Below are positions 46,991-57,524 of a DNA stretch of 64,000 nucleotides, one piece after another. The notes under the pieces were generated by a model that was not told the DNA's origin, did no database searches, and saw nothing but the letters and a program-made list of their open reading frames with translations. Numbering within the stretch: position 1 is the stretch's first letter; each line of letters opens with the position of its first letter. The translations under genes and the position numbers were made by a program. This stretch comes from Atrina japonica (lineage: Eukaryota > Mollusca > Bivalvia > Pterioida > Pinnidae), in assembly GCA_030159075.1 (NCBI GenBank), contig BROG01000247.1, positions 867,752 through 931,751 on the forward strand, written 5' to 3'.

Positions 46991-48677
46991 AACGGAAGAC
47001 ACTAATCTTTTGCTCCCCAACAATCCAATACCCCTGGTTTCGAACAGCACCTTCCGTAAGGTGCCTACCCTGATGAGCAGTCTTCCCGTGGCAATGCAAA
47101 ACTATAAGTCTCGAGATATAAGACTTACTAGATAATATAACAGGGTTACAGATTTCTTTACGAAGTGCACTATGACGAAGTCGTCCTCCAACTCTAAGCA
47201 AACCTACTTCATCTAAGTAAGGAGACAGCGATGCAATTGGACAATTTTTATCTAAGACTTTTCCACTCTCTACAATTAAAAGCTCATCCGCATATGTAAC
47301 ATGCTGTGAAAACTTCAACAAAAACAGTTCAGCTTCTCCCATTAAACTTATCCTGTCAACTTCTAAACCAAATTTTTGGCGCCGAACACCAGCTTTCATT
47401 GTTGCAATGAATGAGGTCAATGACAACAAAGTGGAAAATCTCTCAGTCATAGTTTGTAAAACTACTATTCCTTCAGACATGACAATCTTGTTGACTTCTA
47501 CACGTATCTCCTTGTCGGTTTCAGGATTAACAAGGGGATAATCCTTTACATCTGGTTGATTAGAAGTAAACAGAAATGTTGGTCCAGTTAGCCATTTTTC
47601 TTCGAGCTCCTGAGAAGAGTGAAGACCTCTGGTTCCATGGTCTGCAGGATTCTCCTTTGAGGAGACATACCTCCACTGTTGAGACTTAGAAACACGGAGG
47701 ATCCTTTCAACTCGATTACTGACATAGTTGAAAAATCTCCTGACCTGGTTATGTATGTATCCAAGAACAACTTTGCTGTCTGTATAAAAACTGGTGTGTT
47801 CTGGATTCAAGCGAAGATTTGTCTGAACGACCTTTGCAATGTCTGTGGCTAATAGTGCTGCGCAAAGTTCCAATCTGGGTATTGAATGTCCATGAGTAGG
47901 AGCAAGCTTTACTTTCCCAAAGACAAAGGAAACTTCTGTCTCTACTTGTGAATTGCAACGAAGGTAGGCGACAGCTGCAATGGCCTTCTCAGAGGCGTCT
48001 GAAAAGATGTGAAGTTCAACAGTCTCTTCTAAGGTAAGAGAGCTAGACAAATACATACGAGGGACACAAAGATTTTCCAAGGTAAGTATTGTAGCCTTCC
48101 AGGACTCCCATTTGTCAATGATTGATGAATCAAGAGTGTCATCCCAATTTGCTCCTGCATTAGTGATTTCCCTCAGAAGAATCTTTCCATTCAGGAGAAG
48201 CGGTGCCACAAATCCTAGCGGATCATATACACTGTGAAGCAATGACAAATAACCTCTTTTAGTATCAGGTTTCTCTGGAAAATCCACATGAAATATGAAA
48301 GCATCTGTAGATAGGTCCCAAGATAGACCTAAGCTTAAATGGATAGGAAGGTCATCCATCTCAAGGTCGAGCGATTTCAATCCCTTGCCTAAATCCTCCT
48401 TTGGGAATGCATTCATGATATCCACATTGTTTGACACTATCTTATGCAGTCTGATGTTTCCCTGCTCCATCATTACAGCTTGAGTTTTCTTCACAAGTTC
48501 AATTGCCTCGGTGGCGGATGACAGTGTCACAAGTCCATCATCTACATAAAAATTATTGTGGACAAAGTTAACAACAGCCTCATCAGCCCCTTCGACACAT
48601 TTTCGCAATCCATAGTTCGCAACAGCAGGAGATGGACTGTTCCCAAAGACGTGAGCCCTCATACGATACTGAATCAA
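46956..48677 (-). pseudogene. BEL/Pao RT (C-terminal half), RNase H and H2C2 finger
   Basis: 573 open codons. The YVDDG polymerase box is near residue 44 (about 48540). It is followed by the Pao-type connection (Peptidase_A17 family region, LLHSVYDPLGFVAPLLL), RNase H (HIFSDASEKAIAAVAYL, LELCAALLAT, FYTDSKVVLGYI, KENPADHGTRG) and the beginning of the integrase H2C2 finger (LHCHGKTAHQGRHLTEG). The second half of the finger (YRCVICRKLRR) continues in another frame at 46985, so a frameshift lies at about 47000. Confidence 0.93.
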
Positions 48678-48699
48678 CTCATTGTCTGGATTGTTGTCT

Positions 48700-49860
48700 T
48701 TATACCATAAAAAATCGTAGATAGTCTCGATGCTCTGGTGAGACTAAAAAACGATAAAACATCTGTTCTATGTCGACAGAAACAGCATAGGTATCCCTGC
48801 GGAATCGAAGCAAGATTCCAACCAAGTTGTTTGTCAGATTTGGTCCCGATAGTAAGACTCCATTTAGTGATACCCCTTGATATATGGCGGAGGAGTCGAA
48901 TACTCCACGAATCTGATCCAACTTTCTTGGGTGATAAACTCCGAATATTGGAAGAAACCACACTTCAGTGTTGACGGGTAAGGGTGGTGCTTCCTCTGCT
49001 GCACCACTGCAAAGCACCTTCGACATGAACACAACAAAATCCTTACACTTTTTGGGATTCTTCCTTAAGCTGCTATCAAGGATCTTTGCTCTTTTCATAG
49101 CCAGTGAAAAGTTGTTTGGCATCCTTGGTTTAAATTCACGGAAAGGCAATGGTGCCATCCAATTACCATTTTCGTTACGAGTCATCTTCTCGGACATGAG
49201 ACTGAGGAAACGTCTGTCCTCTGTAGACAAACCAACTTCGTCATCATTAGGATGACGCACAAACAACGCCTGATCATAATTTTCTGTAAGCCTGATAGCA
49301 TTACTACATGGTTTGAAAATTGAGGTCCGACCCTCCTGCACAATGTGTGTCTTGAAACTGGAGACACCATCGGTGCCTGGATGATGACGCTTGTCTAAAC
49401 AGACATCCCCAATAATGACCCAACCGAAGCACAGTTTTTGGGCAAATGGAGTGTTCTTCGGTCCTATAAGCTGTTCCTTGACATGATGAGCCTCGAGTAG
49501 ATCTCTACCAATTAGAATGCCGATATGAACATCAGGATCATAATCTGGAATCTCTGCTGCAATATGCTCGAGATGAGAGAAGCAACGTGCTACTTCTGGT
49601 GTAGGGATTTCTGTGATGTCCTTCGGCATTTCAGAACATTCTACCATTGTAGGAAGCTGGAGACTAACCGCACCATAGAAGTCACCAACTACATAATTGT
49701 ATGCCCTTCTGCCTGTTACAACAGAACATCCAGAACAAGAGGCCAAGGTATAGCTGACCTCTGGTCCCTCAACACCAAGTGCATCCAGCAGTTCAGTACT
49801 TGCCAGTGTTCTGTTACAGTGTTTCGTCCAACATTGCATAAAACCTTCACACAATCCTGT
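48700..49860 (-). pseudogene. BEL/Pao aspartic protease and RT N-terminal half
   Basis: The protease region reads LLDALGVEGPEVSYTLASCSG and HIGILIGRDLLEAHHV; its active-site segment (LDE..NRTLAS) lies across a frame change near 49810-49850. The RT fingers and palm follow: WFLPIFGVYHPRKLDQIRGVFD, then LLRFRRDTYAVSVDIEQMFYRF (first catalytic Asp). The frame ends at 48700 beside a T6 run, where a one-base shift joins it to the YVDDG half. Confidence 0.9.
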
Positions 49861-50258
49861 GGTCTGCTGCGATGATGTACGCGAACCATGACAATCTTAG
49901 CACATGATCGTGCGCGGAATCCTTCGCCACAAATACTGGTGCACTTGGCCATTACTTCAAAATTATTCTCCCCGCCGTGAGACCTACCAGATGGACAGGG
50001 TTCATAATTTGAAACTTCAACAGTTGTTTCATGATCACGATTTAGAGGATGCATTGCTGTCCCATGGTAAGTGCTGCCACATTTACTACATTTCACTCTA
50101 ATTTTACATTTACGTTTGACATGAGAATCAGTTCTACAACACCGGAAGCAGAGCCTGTTCTGCTTTAAATACTCCTTCCGCTCCTCAAAGGGCTTCTTCA
50201 TGAACAGTAGACACTCATCCCAATGTGTGTGCGGAATTACTGGGATGAAACGGGACAA
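49716..50258 (-). pseudogene. BEL/Pao zinc-knuckle region
   Basis: Reads HWDECLLFMKKPFEERKEYLKQ then LCFRCCRTDSHVKRKCKI and CSKCGSTYHGTAMH. These are two Cys/His knuckle-type clusters between gag and protease, the usual place in BEL/Pao elements. A frameshift at about 49840 leads into the protease. Confidence 0.85.
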
Positions 50259-50387
50259 CTCGACTTGTTCTCCTTGTTATCAGAGGATTGAATATCAGTC
50301 TTCATAGATACAACTTGGCCTTGTCTCTGTATAGTAGATCTTGTCTCTTTCCCGACTGCTTTCACATCAAAGTTAAAACTAGGATTG

Positions 50388-51885
50388 TTAACTGCTGAAA
50401 CTAATTTCACGAATAAAGGTTACAAAATATGAAAATGGCGGATATGTAACGCCCTTAGTCTGTTTGTACCTCATAGCACGATCAATCCATTTATTTTGCA
50501 CATTTACAGGTAACTTTGACATGATTGGATTAACACCACTTGAAGTGTCATAATAAGCAAATAATGCAGAATAGTTCACATCACTTTTCAAATACTCAAC
50601 CTCTGAGAGAAGATCTGTAAGATCATACAATTTTTGCTTATCCTTTGGCAAAGTCACTTTTGGAAAACAAGCTAGCCTCTCTTTAACACAAGAATCCACT
50701 AATTCAGGTGCACCATAACGCTCGTCAAGTCTGTTCCAAATCTCCCTCAGAGCTATTTTTGAATTTGAAGGGTTAGCTCTTCTAATGCTAATAGCCTGCT
50801 TGGATGAGTGGGGCCCAAGCCATCTAATAAGTAGATCAAGTTGCTCAAAGTCATTCATGACTCCTGCATCACTGACAACACTTTGAAATGTACCCTTCCA
50901 AACCAGGTAAGTAGATGGATCATCATCAAACTTAGTCATTCTCTGGGGAATAAGGTCCCTTTTTAACAGTAGAGCACCAATATTTAAGTTATCTGAGCCC
51001 AATTGTAGGGAATAAGGACTGACGTGATCAACACCAGCAGAAACTATTGGATTTCTCTGTCGACCCGAGAAAGGTGTGGCATCAGGGTTAAGGTTACTAT
51101 TGTTAACATTGATATCATGTAAACCAGAAACATAGGCACTTGACTTATCATGAGCAGTTATAGTTGGTAAAGGTGTAGCAAGATTTTCAGTAGGAATTTC
51201 CAAATTCATATTCACATCGGCACCTGACAGTACTGCATATTCTGCTTTGGCTACTTCATGTTCCTCTTGACTTTTGAGTAGCTGAAGCTCGACATCTAAA
51301 GCTACTTTCCTGCGTTCTATTTCAGCGGTTCTCAGTTTTTCTTCATATTCTAGCTCAGCTTTCCTTCTCAGTAACTCAGCTGATTGTTTTGCTGCATTAA
51401 ATCTAACTTTTGCTGCCTCTGCTTTTTTAAGTGATCGCATAGAACTTGAAGAGCTTCTAGTGCCATGTGATGTGGATGACCTGCCCTCTGACTGTAATAT
51501 ATTGATAGTGTCTTTCACTCTGTTAACAACTCGTTCAATTTTTATTGACAGAGTTTTTAAAATGTGTATGCTGAGTGTCAAATTCACTAATACTGTCTGC
51601 TGTATGCTGATGACTAAGGTAGTCACATAACTCATTGTGAATACATCTGTATTTATCAAAATTATCTGTGAGAACACACTGAATTTCCGTTAGTTTTGAA
51701 AGTTCATTTGGAATGGTAGCACTATTAACAATGCTAGTGTCAATAATCTGCTCAATTTTCTTCAGTTCACATTTAAAATCAGTTACCCTGGCATTATATA
51801 TCTCTCTTGCCCTCTCAGTATGAGTCCTCACACGTCTGTCTTCAGGCAGATGTTGAACATCATCGCTAACTTCCTCTTGGTACAT
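50388..51885 (-). pseudogene. BEL/Pao gag
   Basis: Two overlapping frames, 51885-51535 (starts MYQEEVSDDVQ, first ATG after the LTR) and 51677-50388. The central part (51420-51230) is a long Ala/Glu/Lys/Arg-rich coiled coil (VRFNAAKQSAELLRRKAELE). The C-terminal part (50960-50400) has the DUF1759-like retro-gag fold signature DDPSTYLVWKGTF...LIRWLG and ALREIWNRLDERYG. The frame change near 51560 lies in runs of A. Confidence 0.88.
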
Positions 51886-51937
51886 TGTTGCATATCACAC
51901 TACCATCACACTGCTATTGGATATAAAGACCTTTTAC

Positions 51938-52412
51938 TGTTCTGCCTCAACCCTCTGAATGAACAGCGAAAGTCAAAGGTAGATGTTTACGGGTTTATTC
52001 TGGTAGAATTTCGCCGTAAAAGGCTGCAATAAACACAAAAAATAGCCAATTACAATTTAACCAATATGATTACTGAATACACATGATACAGGCAGTTAAA
52101 CTTACATGTAAAGTAAGCAGCAATTCAGAAACACATGTTAATGTCCGCACATTTAAATGTTTATAATCTTTGTGTGTCATGATTAATAGTTATTTGCACT
52201 CCAGTTATCACACTTAAACAAACATGTTATCCTTGTTATTCATGAATATCAGAAAGATTTGAATTAACTCACTCTGTAAATGTCCAAACATAGCGGTAAT
52301 AGGCTAGTGAAACCAAGATTGAAAACAGCGGCAAACCCTGCTGGAAGTAAATACTAAATAATAAAAGTCCAAATCACACCGGACAAACATTCCGGATAAT
52401 TGTATCAGCACA
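51938..52412 (-). repeat. BEL/Pao 5' LTR
   Basis: Minus-strand promoter LTR, 475 bp, the partner of 45356-45830. The first gag ATG lies about 50 bp past its end. A primer-binding site could not be matched to a tRNA by eye. Confidence 0.95.
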
Positions 52413-52417
52413 GATGG

Positions 52418-52974
52418 GCAGGAGTTTATGCTAACATCAGGCCAGGCGGAGCATCCCTGGGGCTGCAAGGTCGTTTAGGTATTTCTGTCCACTGGTTTGG
52501 CAAGTCAGGAATGCGATGAAAGGAACTCGACGAAACCATTCAGAGGCATCTTAAGGCCTCCCCACCACCAGACTCCCTCATTATACATCTAGGGGCTAAC
52601 GACTTAACAACCGTTAAGTCAGTGGATCTCATACATAATATTGAATGCTCATTCCTACGTCTCAAGATTTTATTGCCGCGGACAACGTTGATCTGGTCAA
52701 ATATGCTTCCCAGGTGTTACTGGCATGATGCAATAAAACCAGTTAAGGTGGATTCGGCTAGGCAAAGGGTCAACAGCGCTGTCAAAAAATTCATTTTAAG
52801 CAATGGGGGAAAGGTCATAAGCCATCCTACTATTAATGTAAAAGAAAAAAGTTTGTACAGAAATGATGGGGTGCACCTTACCAATTCAGGTAATAACATT
52901 TTTATTAATGGAATCCAAGGTGCCATAGAGTACTTTTCATCTCAGTCATCAGCCCAAATATTTCCACTGAGTTA
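52418..52974 (+). pseudogene. SGNH hydrolase, 3' piece (blocks II-V)
   Basis: Continues the frame of 45316-45355 (AGVYANIRPGGASLG, block II Gly region). One in-frame TGA follows at 52517-52519, then LIIHLGANDL (block III GxND, oxyanion Asn) and YRNDGVHLTNSGNN (block V D-x-x-H catalytic pair), with a stop at 52972. Predicted fold is an SGNH/GDSL esterase; Ser, Gly, Asn and His blocks are all recognisable. Its role in the element is unknown; SGNH domains also occur in Ngaro-type and some LINE elements. The single stop plus the insertion make this copy inactive. Confidence 0.82.
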
Positions 52975-52999
52975 AGTTGATATCTGATTATGTTGTAGC

Positions 53000-53002
<3 letters not shown>

Positions 53003-53041
<39 letters not shown>
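53003..53041 (+). repeat. Internal poly(A) tract, 39 nt
   Basis: Uninterrupted A run about 30 bp after the hydrolase stop codon and about 100 bp before B1. No AATAAA is visible between the stop and the run. Confidence 0.95.
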
Positions 53042-53043
<2 letters not shown>

Positions 53044-53137
53044 AGGTACGGGATGGGCCCTGGCCCCTGGGGAGGGGGTATCGTTGTTTGGCTATAGACC
53101 CAGTATGGTGGCGTGAGCGGGTTTAGACCCTCTCATG

Positions 53138-53645
53138 TGGCAGGATCCTGGGGGGCCTCTGGGATATGCAGTCCAAGCACCACATAGCCCAAATGTTAGG
53201 TCCTACCCACGTTAACCGGGGAGGGCAGGTTAGGGGGGGTATTCCAAAGGTGGAACCCCCAGGTTTGATCCACTCACGGGTACCGGAGGGATCCACCTCA
53301 CTAGCGATACCGCCAGGGGGTGTTGTCACCTTGGGGAACCCAGGGGACAGGTAGAAGTTGTAAAAATTGGGGGCAGGGGCTTGGATTGCACCCACTCTGT
53401 ATGCACGGAGGGGATATAGGCCATCTCTGATACCAGGGAGGCACTGGCGGGCCATTATGTGTATTTACACAGGCGGTCAGGAAGAAAGTGAGAGCCCCCT
53501 CAGGATCTTATCACAGCTGGGTTGAGATCTGTGGCCATTTTTATTCCATTACTTAGGGGGAAAATATTTTGTAATTTTGGTTTTATGGTTTTGGTGATTA
53601 AATTGATAGATTGAAACTGAATTTGTCTCTTTGTGTTGTTTTAAT
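53138..53645 (+). repeat. Split direct repeat B1
   Basis: 508 bp from tggcaggatcctgg to gttgttttaat. The G-rich first half contains 'tcactagcgataccgcc'. It matches B2 except for a 2-bp 'ga' insertion in B2 ('caggaagaaagtg' here, 'caggaagagaaagtg' in B2). It runs straight into A2 with AAT shared. Confidence 0.93.
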
Positions 53646-53845
53646 TGAGATTATTAATGTAATTTAAAATAATCTGGTTTAAAATAACCAAAGTTATGTG
53701 TCGGTAATAAAGTGAATGATAATGATTCATGTTAAATAAAGAGCAAAGGGGAAATAACTCGTTAACCCATTCAATTGATAAAGACTCAAGCATCTGACTG
53801 ACCCCGACGCTGCCCAGAAAAACTGCCATTAAGACGGCGAAAATT
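53643..53845 (+). repeat. Split direct repeat A2
   Basis: 203 bp identical to A1. Together with B1 it recreates the B-A joint that a circular form of the element would have. Confidence 0.93.
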
Positions 53846-54490
53846 CCCACCCACCACACCCAATAATTTTACACAAGTGCCTAAGAATGATATACTGCTT
53901 TGAGTTCATCTGTTACAGAGACTTCCAGTGCAAGATTCGCCATGTTTGGCCCCTTGATAACCAGGAGTTGAACTGTTCAAACCCAGGAATGGACAAATTC
54001 ATACAAGGACAGCCTAGTTTTCAGTGGATAGGACTTTTGTTGTGTTTTTGAGAAGACTAAAAGCAGCCAGCATCGGTATGCTAGTGTTCATGTGGAATTA
54101 GGGACAGAAACTTTGGTTTGATCTCTCACAGGTACCAGGGGATCCGCCTCACTAGCGATACCGCTGGGAGTGCGGTCACTTCGTGGAACAATGCAGTTTT
54201 AGAGTGAATTTTATCATACAATCAAATTACTCTAGTTATTTTAATTTTTCAGAAGACATTGATTCTAGTCATTTTATTTTCAGTAAACGTTCTTAACTAG
54301 TCTTGTTAATTTCATTGATATTGATATGCATTTATAGTGGAAAGTATTCATATGTTAAGGTGTAAGACTAACTGTTGCCTCTAATCATATACATTATAGG
54401 GGAATGCAAGAAACAATGTAATAATTCCTCAGCAATTTGGGTTAATAAGGATTTTATATATTTCTGTCGCAGCCAATCCAACTGGGTGTA
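53846..54490 (+). other. Spacer between A2 and B2 with a partial B-like motif
   Basis: 645 bp with no gene. At 54113-54190 it contains 'tttgatctctcacaggtacc', 'gatccgcctcactagcgata' and 'cacttcgtggaac', a diverged copy of about 75 bp of the G-rich half of B. The rest is AT-rich and not recognised. Confidence 0.6.
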
Positions 54491-55000
54491 TGGCAGGATC
54501 CTGGGGGGCCTCTGGGATATGCAGTCCAAGCACCACATAGCCCAAATGTTAGGTCCTACCCACGTTAACCGGGGAGGGCAGGTTAGGGGGGGTATTCCAA
54601 AGGTGGAACCCCCAGGTTTGATCCACTCACGGGTACCGGAGGGATCCACCTCACTAGCGATACCGCCAGGGGGTGTTGTCACCTTGGGGAACCCAGGGGA
54701 CAGGTAGAAGTTGTAAAAATTGGGGGCAGGGGCTTGGATTGCACCCACTCTGTATGCACGGAGGGGATATAGGCCATCTCTGATACCAGGGAGGCACTGG
54801 CGGGCCATTATGTGTATTTACACAGGCGGTCAGGAAGAGAAAGTGAGAGCCCCCTCAGGATCTTATCACAGCTGGGTTGAGATCTGTGGCCATTTTTATT
54901 CCATTACTTAGGGGGAAAATATTTTGTAATTTTGGTTTTATGGTTTTGGTGATTAAATTGATAGATTGAAACTGAATTTGTCTCTTTGTGTTGTTTTAAT
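54491..55000 (+). repeat. Split direct repeat B2 (right terminus)
   Basis: 510 bp, near-identical to B1. It ends gttgttttaat at 55000, after which unrelated sequence (atgtaagtgtcg) begins. Confidence 0.93.
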
Positions 55001-57320
55001 ATGTAAGTGTCGATTACACATACTTCCTGTGCCCTCTCCTCTTGCTGTGGAATAAATATACAACGCTTTACAATACACGATATGCGCACAAATTGAAAGT
55101 ACCGGGATAATACGATATGGATAATATATTCACCACTGAACTGAATCTTACAGAATCTTATAAGAAAATTGACAGTAACGTATTTTATGCTATATTGACC
55201 TATACATATATGTATGGTTCAGATGAAAGTTTTAATTTGATAAGTGCATGAGTCTCCGGTTGTACTTAGAAAAGGAAAATGTTATTTGAAGGAAGTTTTA
55301 ATATGAAGTCAAATATTCACGTGATGTTAAAACTAAATATAGATATATATCTAATTCAAATGTTTATTATAATTATGTAACAAATGTAACAATAGCAATG
55401 ACTAACTCCCCATTATATAACCCCTACTTATATTGCACGACCGATAAGATATTGTCAGTGTTGAATATAGCAAAATTCTGCCCGAATGGAGTCTTGTGAA
55501 CCCTCTCCTGATCTGGACGAGTTCAAAGTTTAGGTAATAAAGCATAACATTAAAATGACACAGACTAGAGTGATCGTTCCAACTTATCGTCATACATAAA
55601 AGAGTATCCAGTGAGGAGTTTTTCCCGTGCACCTGGACGGAATCGTAAAGTGAGTAGGACCATCCGTATGAATACCAAAAAGTTACTCCACCCAGCCATG
55701 AAATGTGAATTGGACAGTAGAATTGATTTCACAACAACTGTGCATTTCAATGGAAATAATTAGTTCCGCGTAAAACACATAGAGTAGTTACGTGTAAATT
55801 TTTCAGTATGTTGAATAATCAATGAAACTGAAAGATAGACTTTATCTTTTTATCCTTTGCGGTTCATTTATAATGGAAAATCATCACCCCGGGAAATATG
55901 TCTAAAAAAGCTTCGATCGAAATGCACCTTTCATTTCACTATGTTGATTCTCGTACTAATTCCTGAGTCATATTCGATTAGATGATCTCGATTCAAACAT
56001 AAATATGACTGAGTTAAACCTAGTTTTTCTCCAGTCAATGTGGGTAAGATGAAAAACTTGGATTAACTGGAGAAAAACTAAGTTTAACTGAAAAGAAAGC
56101 ATAGATTTACAGCTCCAAATCACATAAATTTTACTGTATTAAACTAGGGTTTCACATTTTGACGCAGTTCAACCTAGTTTTGTCTCAGTTAAATTTAGGT
56201 TTTCTTTAGTTAATGCGGGTTACTGAGAAAAACTAAGTATAATTTATTAATGTGATTTTGGCGTGGTATACAGAAACTTTCGTTAATTTTCTTTTCCCCA
56301 AAACGGCAGATTCTAAAAGATTGTTTTTAGGATGAATTTGTATTGATAATATACCAAAATTGCAATTTTTTATTTGTTAGAACGACTTTACATACATTAT
56401 ACTTTTTCGTGCATACGCATTCGACTGATACTTGCAACTTACATTAATTTATCGATGTAATGAGAATTAAGGGATCTTACTAGCAGCTACCTATATTACT
56501 GTCAGACTGGTGTTTTTCATATACAACAGTACAGGAAATGTACAGTTATACAACAATCCTTTTGTCTGAAGTAATAAATTTGATTTATGCGATTTATATT
56601 CATTTCCATCTTTCGTGATTCAGAGCCGAGATCATGACCTAGCATTTACTTTATTCTTTTATATATTTCATATTTTTAGAAATAGCTTTCTTTTAATTTT
56701 TTATGAACTGAAAGATATGTTATGCCAAAAGATTGCTATGATAAAACGCATAAGGGTACAAAACGTCAGATGGTTGACATGTTTTTTTTTTTCATAAAAC
56801 AATATTTACCATTTGCTGGCGCTGACACTGTATAACTACTATAAAAATGTTTATCATGATCTTATAACTACCAACGTCCCAGTAAATGTGCATACAAGGT
56901 GCGTGTGCATTCTTTACTGAAATTTGAATTTCAATAAAAAAATAGAATGAATGTCGGAAAACTTAAATTAAACTTAAACTTTTCATGGGATTTCCCTATG
57001 TCCAGTTCGCATTCGCATGCTCATTAATGCCAACGCACAGCAGTTGATATGCTTAAATATATACAGTTAGCACTGGATACAAATATACCTAGGGAAAATA
57101 TCACAGTTAGATCAATGTTATCACATGCTCTACCATCATGGAAATGAAAAAGTCCAGTTGAAAATAAAATAAAAAGAATTAACTTATTAACTGACAATTT
57201 GTGAAACATTTCTTAAAAGATGAAAAGATTATCCAATATTACTTTTCAATGTTAACTTCATATTTTTACATAATACGTTTAACTAGATGTAATCATTATT
57301 TAATTTTAATTATTTTACAG
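55001..57320. other. Intergenic region upstream of SLC17 gene 2
   Basis: No gene seen. A set of related short motifs occurs at 56005-56245 (separate entry). The promoter and any 5' non-coding exon of SLC17 gene 2 should be here or within the preceding kilobases but are not recognisable by eye. Confidence 0.4.
56005..56245. repeat. Cluster of inverted 'agttaaacctagtttttctc' motifs
   Basis: 56012-56035 and 56066-56089 are reverse complements at 23 of 24 positions. Further related motifs follow at about 56155-56175 ('gttcaacctagttttgtctc') and 56222-56245 ('tactgagaaaaactaagtat'). It resembles a miniature element with nested inverted repeats. Confidence 0.7.
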
Positions 57321-57524
57321 AAAGGAGAGTCCACTGAATATTTAACAGGGATACTACAGTTCAACTAAGAAATGTGCTGTCCAAAGAGATTTGTACCAAT
57401 ATTCTGGGGATTTTGGGGACTACTTATTTCTATTGGTTATCGATCTGTCGTTTCTATAGTATTGGTTCATATAGTGAAATCAGAAGGGAATTCTAACAAA
57501 GATAAGGACCCGAGGTTTCTAGGG
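57321..57524 (+). CDS. SLC17 gene 2, first coding exon (TM1)
   Basis: Acceptor 'ttttacag', then 51 nt of 5' UTR, ATG at 57372, 51 codons (MCCPKRFVPI...PRFLG), donor gtaaga, phase 0. Same coding length, phase and flanking 'aaaggagag' as gene 1. Differences from gene 1 cluster after TM1 (VKSEGNSNKDKD against [12 protein letters not shown]), that is in the luminal loop, while TM1 is conserved. Confidence 0.92.

Larger units (their letters stand above)
45356..52412 (-). mobile_element. BEL/Pao LTR retrotransposon, nested in the SGNH gene
   Basis: Complete element on the minus strand. LTRs are 45356-45830 and 51938-52412, each 475 bp, with TG...CA ends and about two mismatches (at 45500 and 45646 by position in the first copy). 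The 5-bp target duplication is gatgg (45351-45355 and 52413-52417). A purine-rich tract (gacggggag on the minus strand, 45831-45840) abuts the 3' LTR. Minus-strand coding order is gag with coiled coil, zinc knuckles, aspartic protease, RT (YVDDG), RNase H, H2C2 zinc finger, DDE integrase and C-terminal domain. This is the order and content of BEL/Pao. Several single-base frameshifts break the polyprotein. Confidence 0.93.
43725..55000 (+). mobile_element. Split-direct-repeat tyrosine-recombinase element (RT-less, Ngaro/DIRS-like layout)
   Basis: Layout: A1 (43725-43927), recombinase gene (43957-45206), SGNH hydrolase gene (45316-52974, interrupted), a 39-nt A tract (53003-53041), B1 (53138-53645), A2 (53643-53845), spacer, B2 (54491-55000). 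A1 and A2 are identical over 203 bp. B1 and B2 differ by a 2-bp indel. The trinucleotide AAT occurs at the left end, the B1/A2 junction and the right end. This A1-genes-B1-A2-B2 order is the split direct repeat of DIRS-order YR retrotransposons, and Ngaro relatives are known to carry an SGNH hydrolase. Only about 30 bp separates A1 from the recombinase ATG, and no gag, RT or RNase H is seen. Without the nested BEL/Pao element it is about 4.2 kb. It may be a non-autonomous derivative or a DNA-only YR transposon. Confidence 0.8.

Noticed and set aside
53123..54808. Minus- and plus-strand open frames repeated in B1 and B2 (starting MARQCLPG and MQSKHHIA)
   Set aside because: They are identical because the B repeats are identical; no domain is visible, and they lie in the terminal repeats of the YR element.
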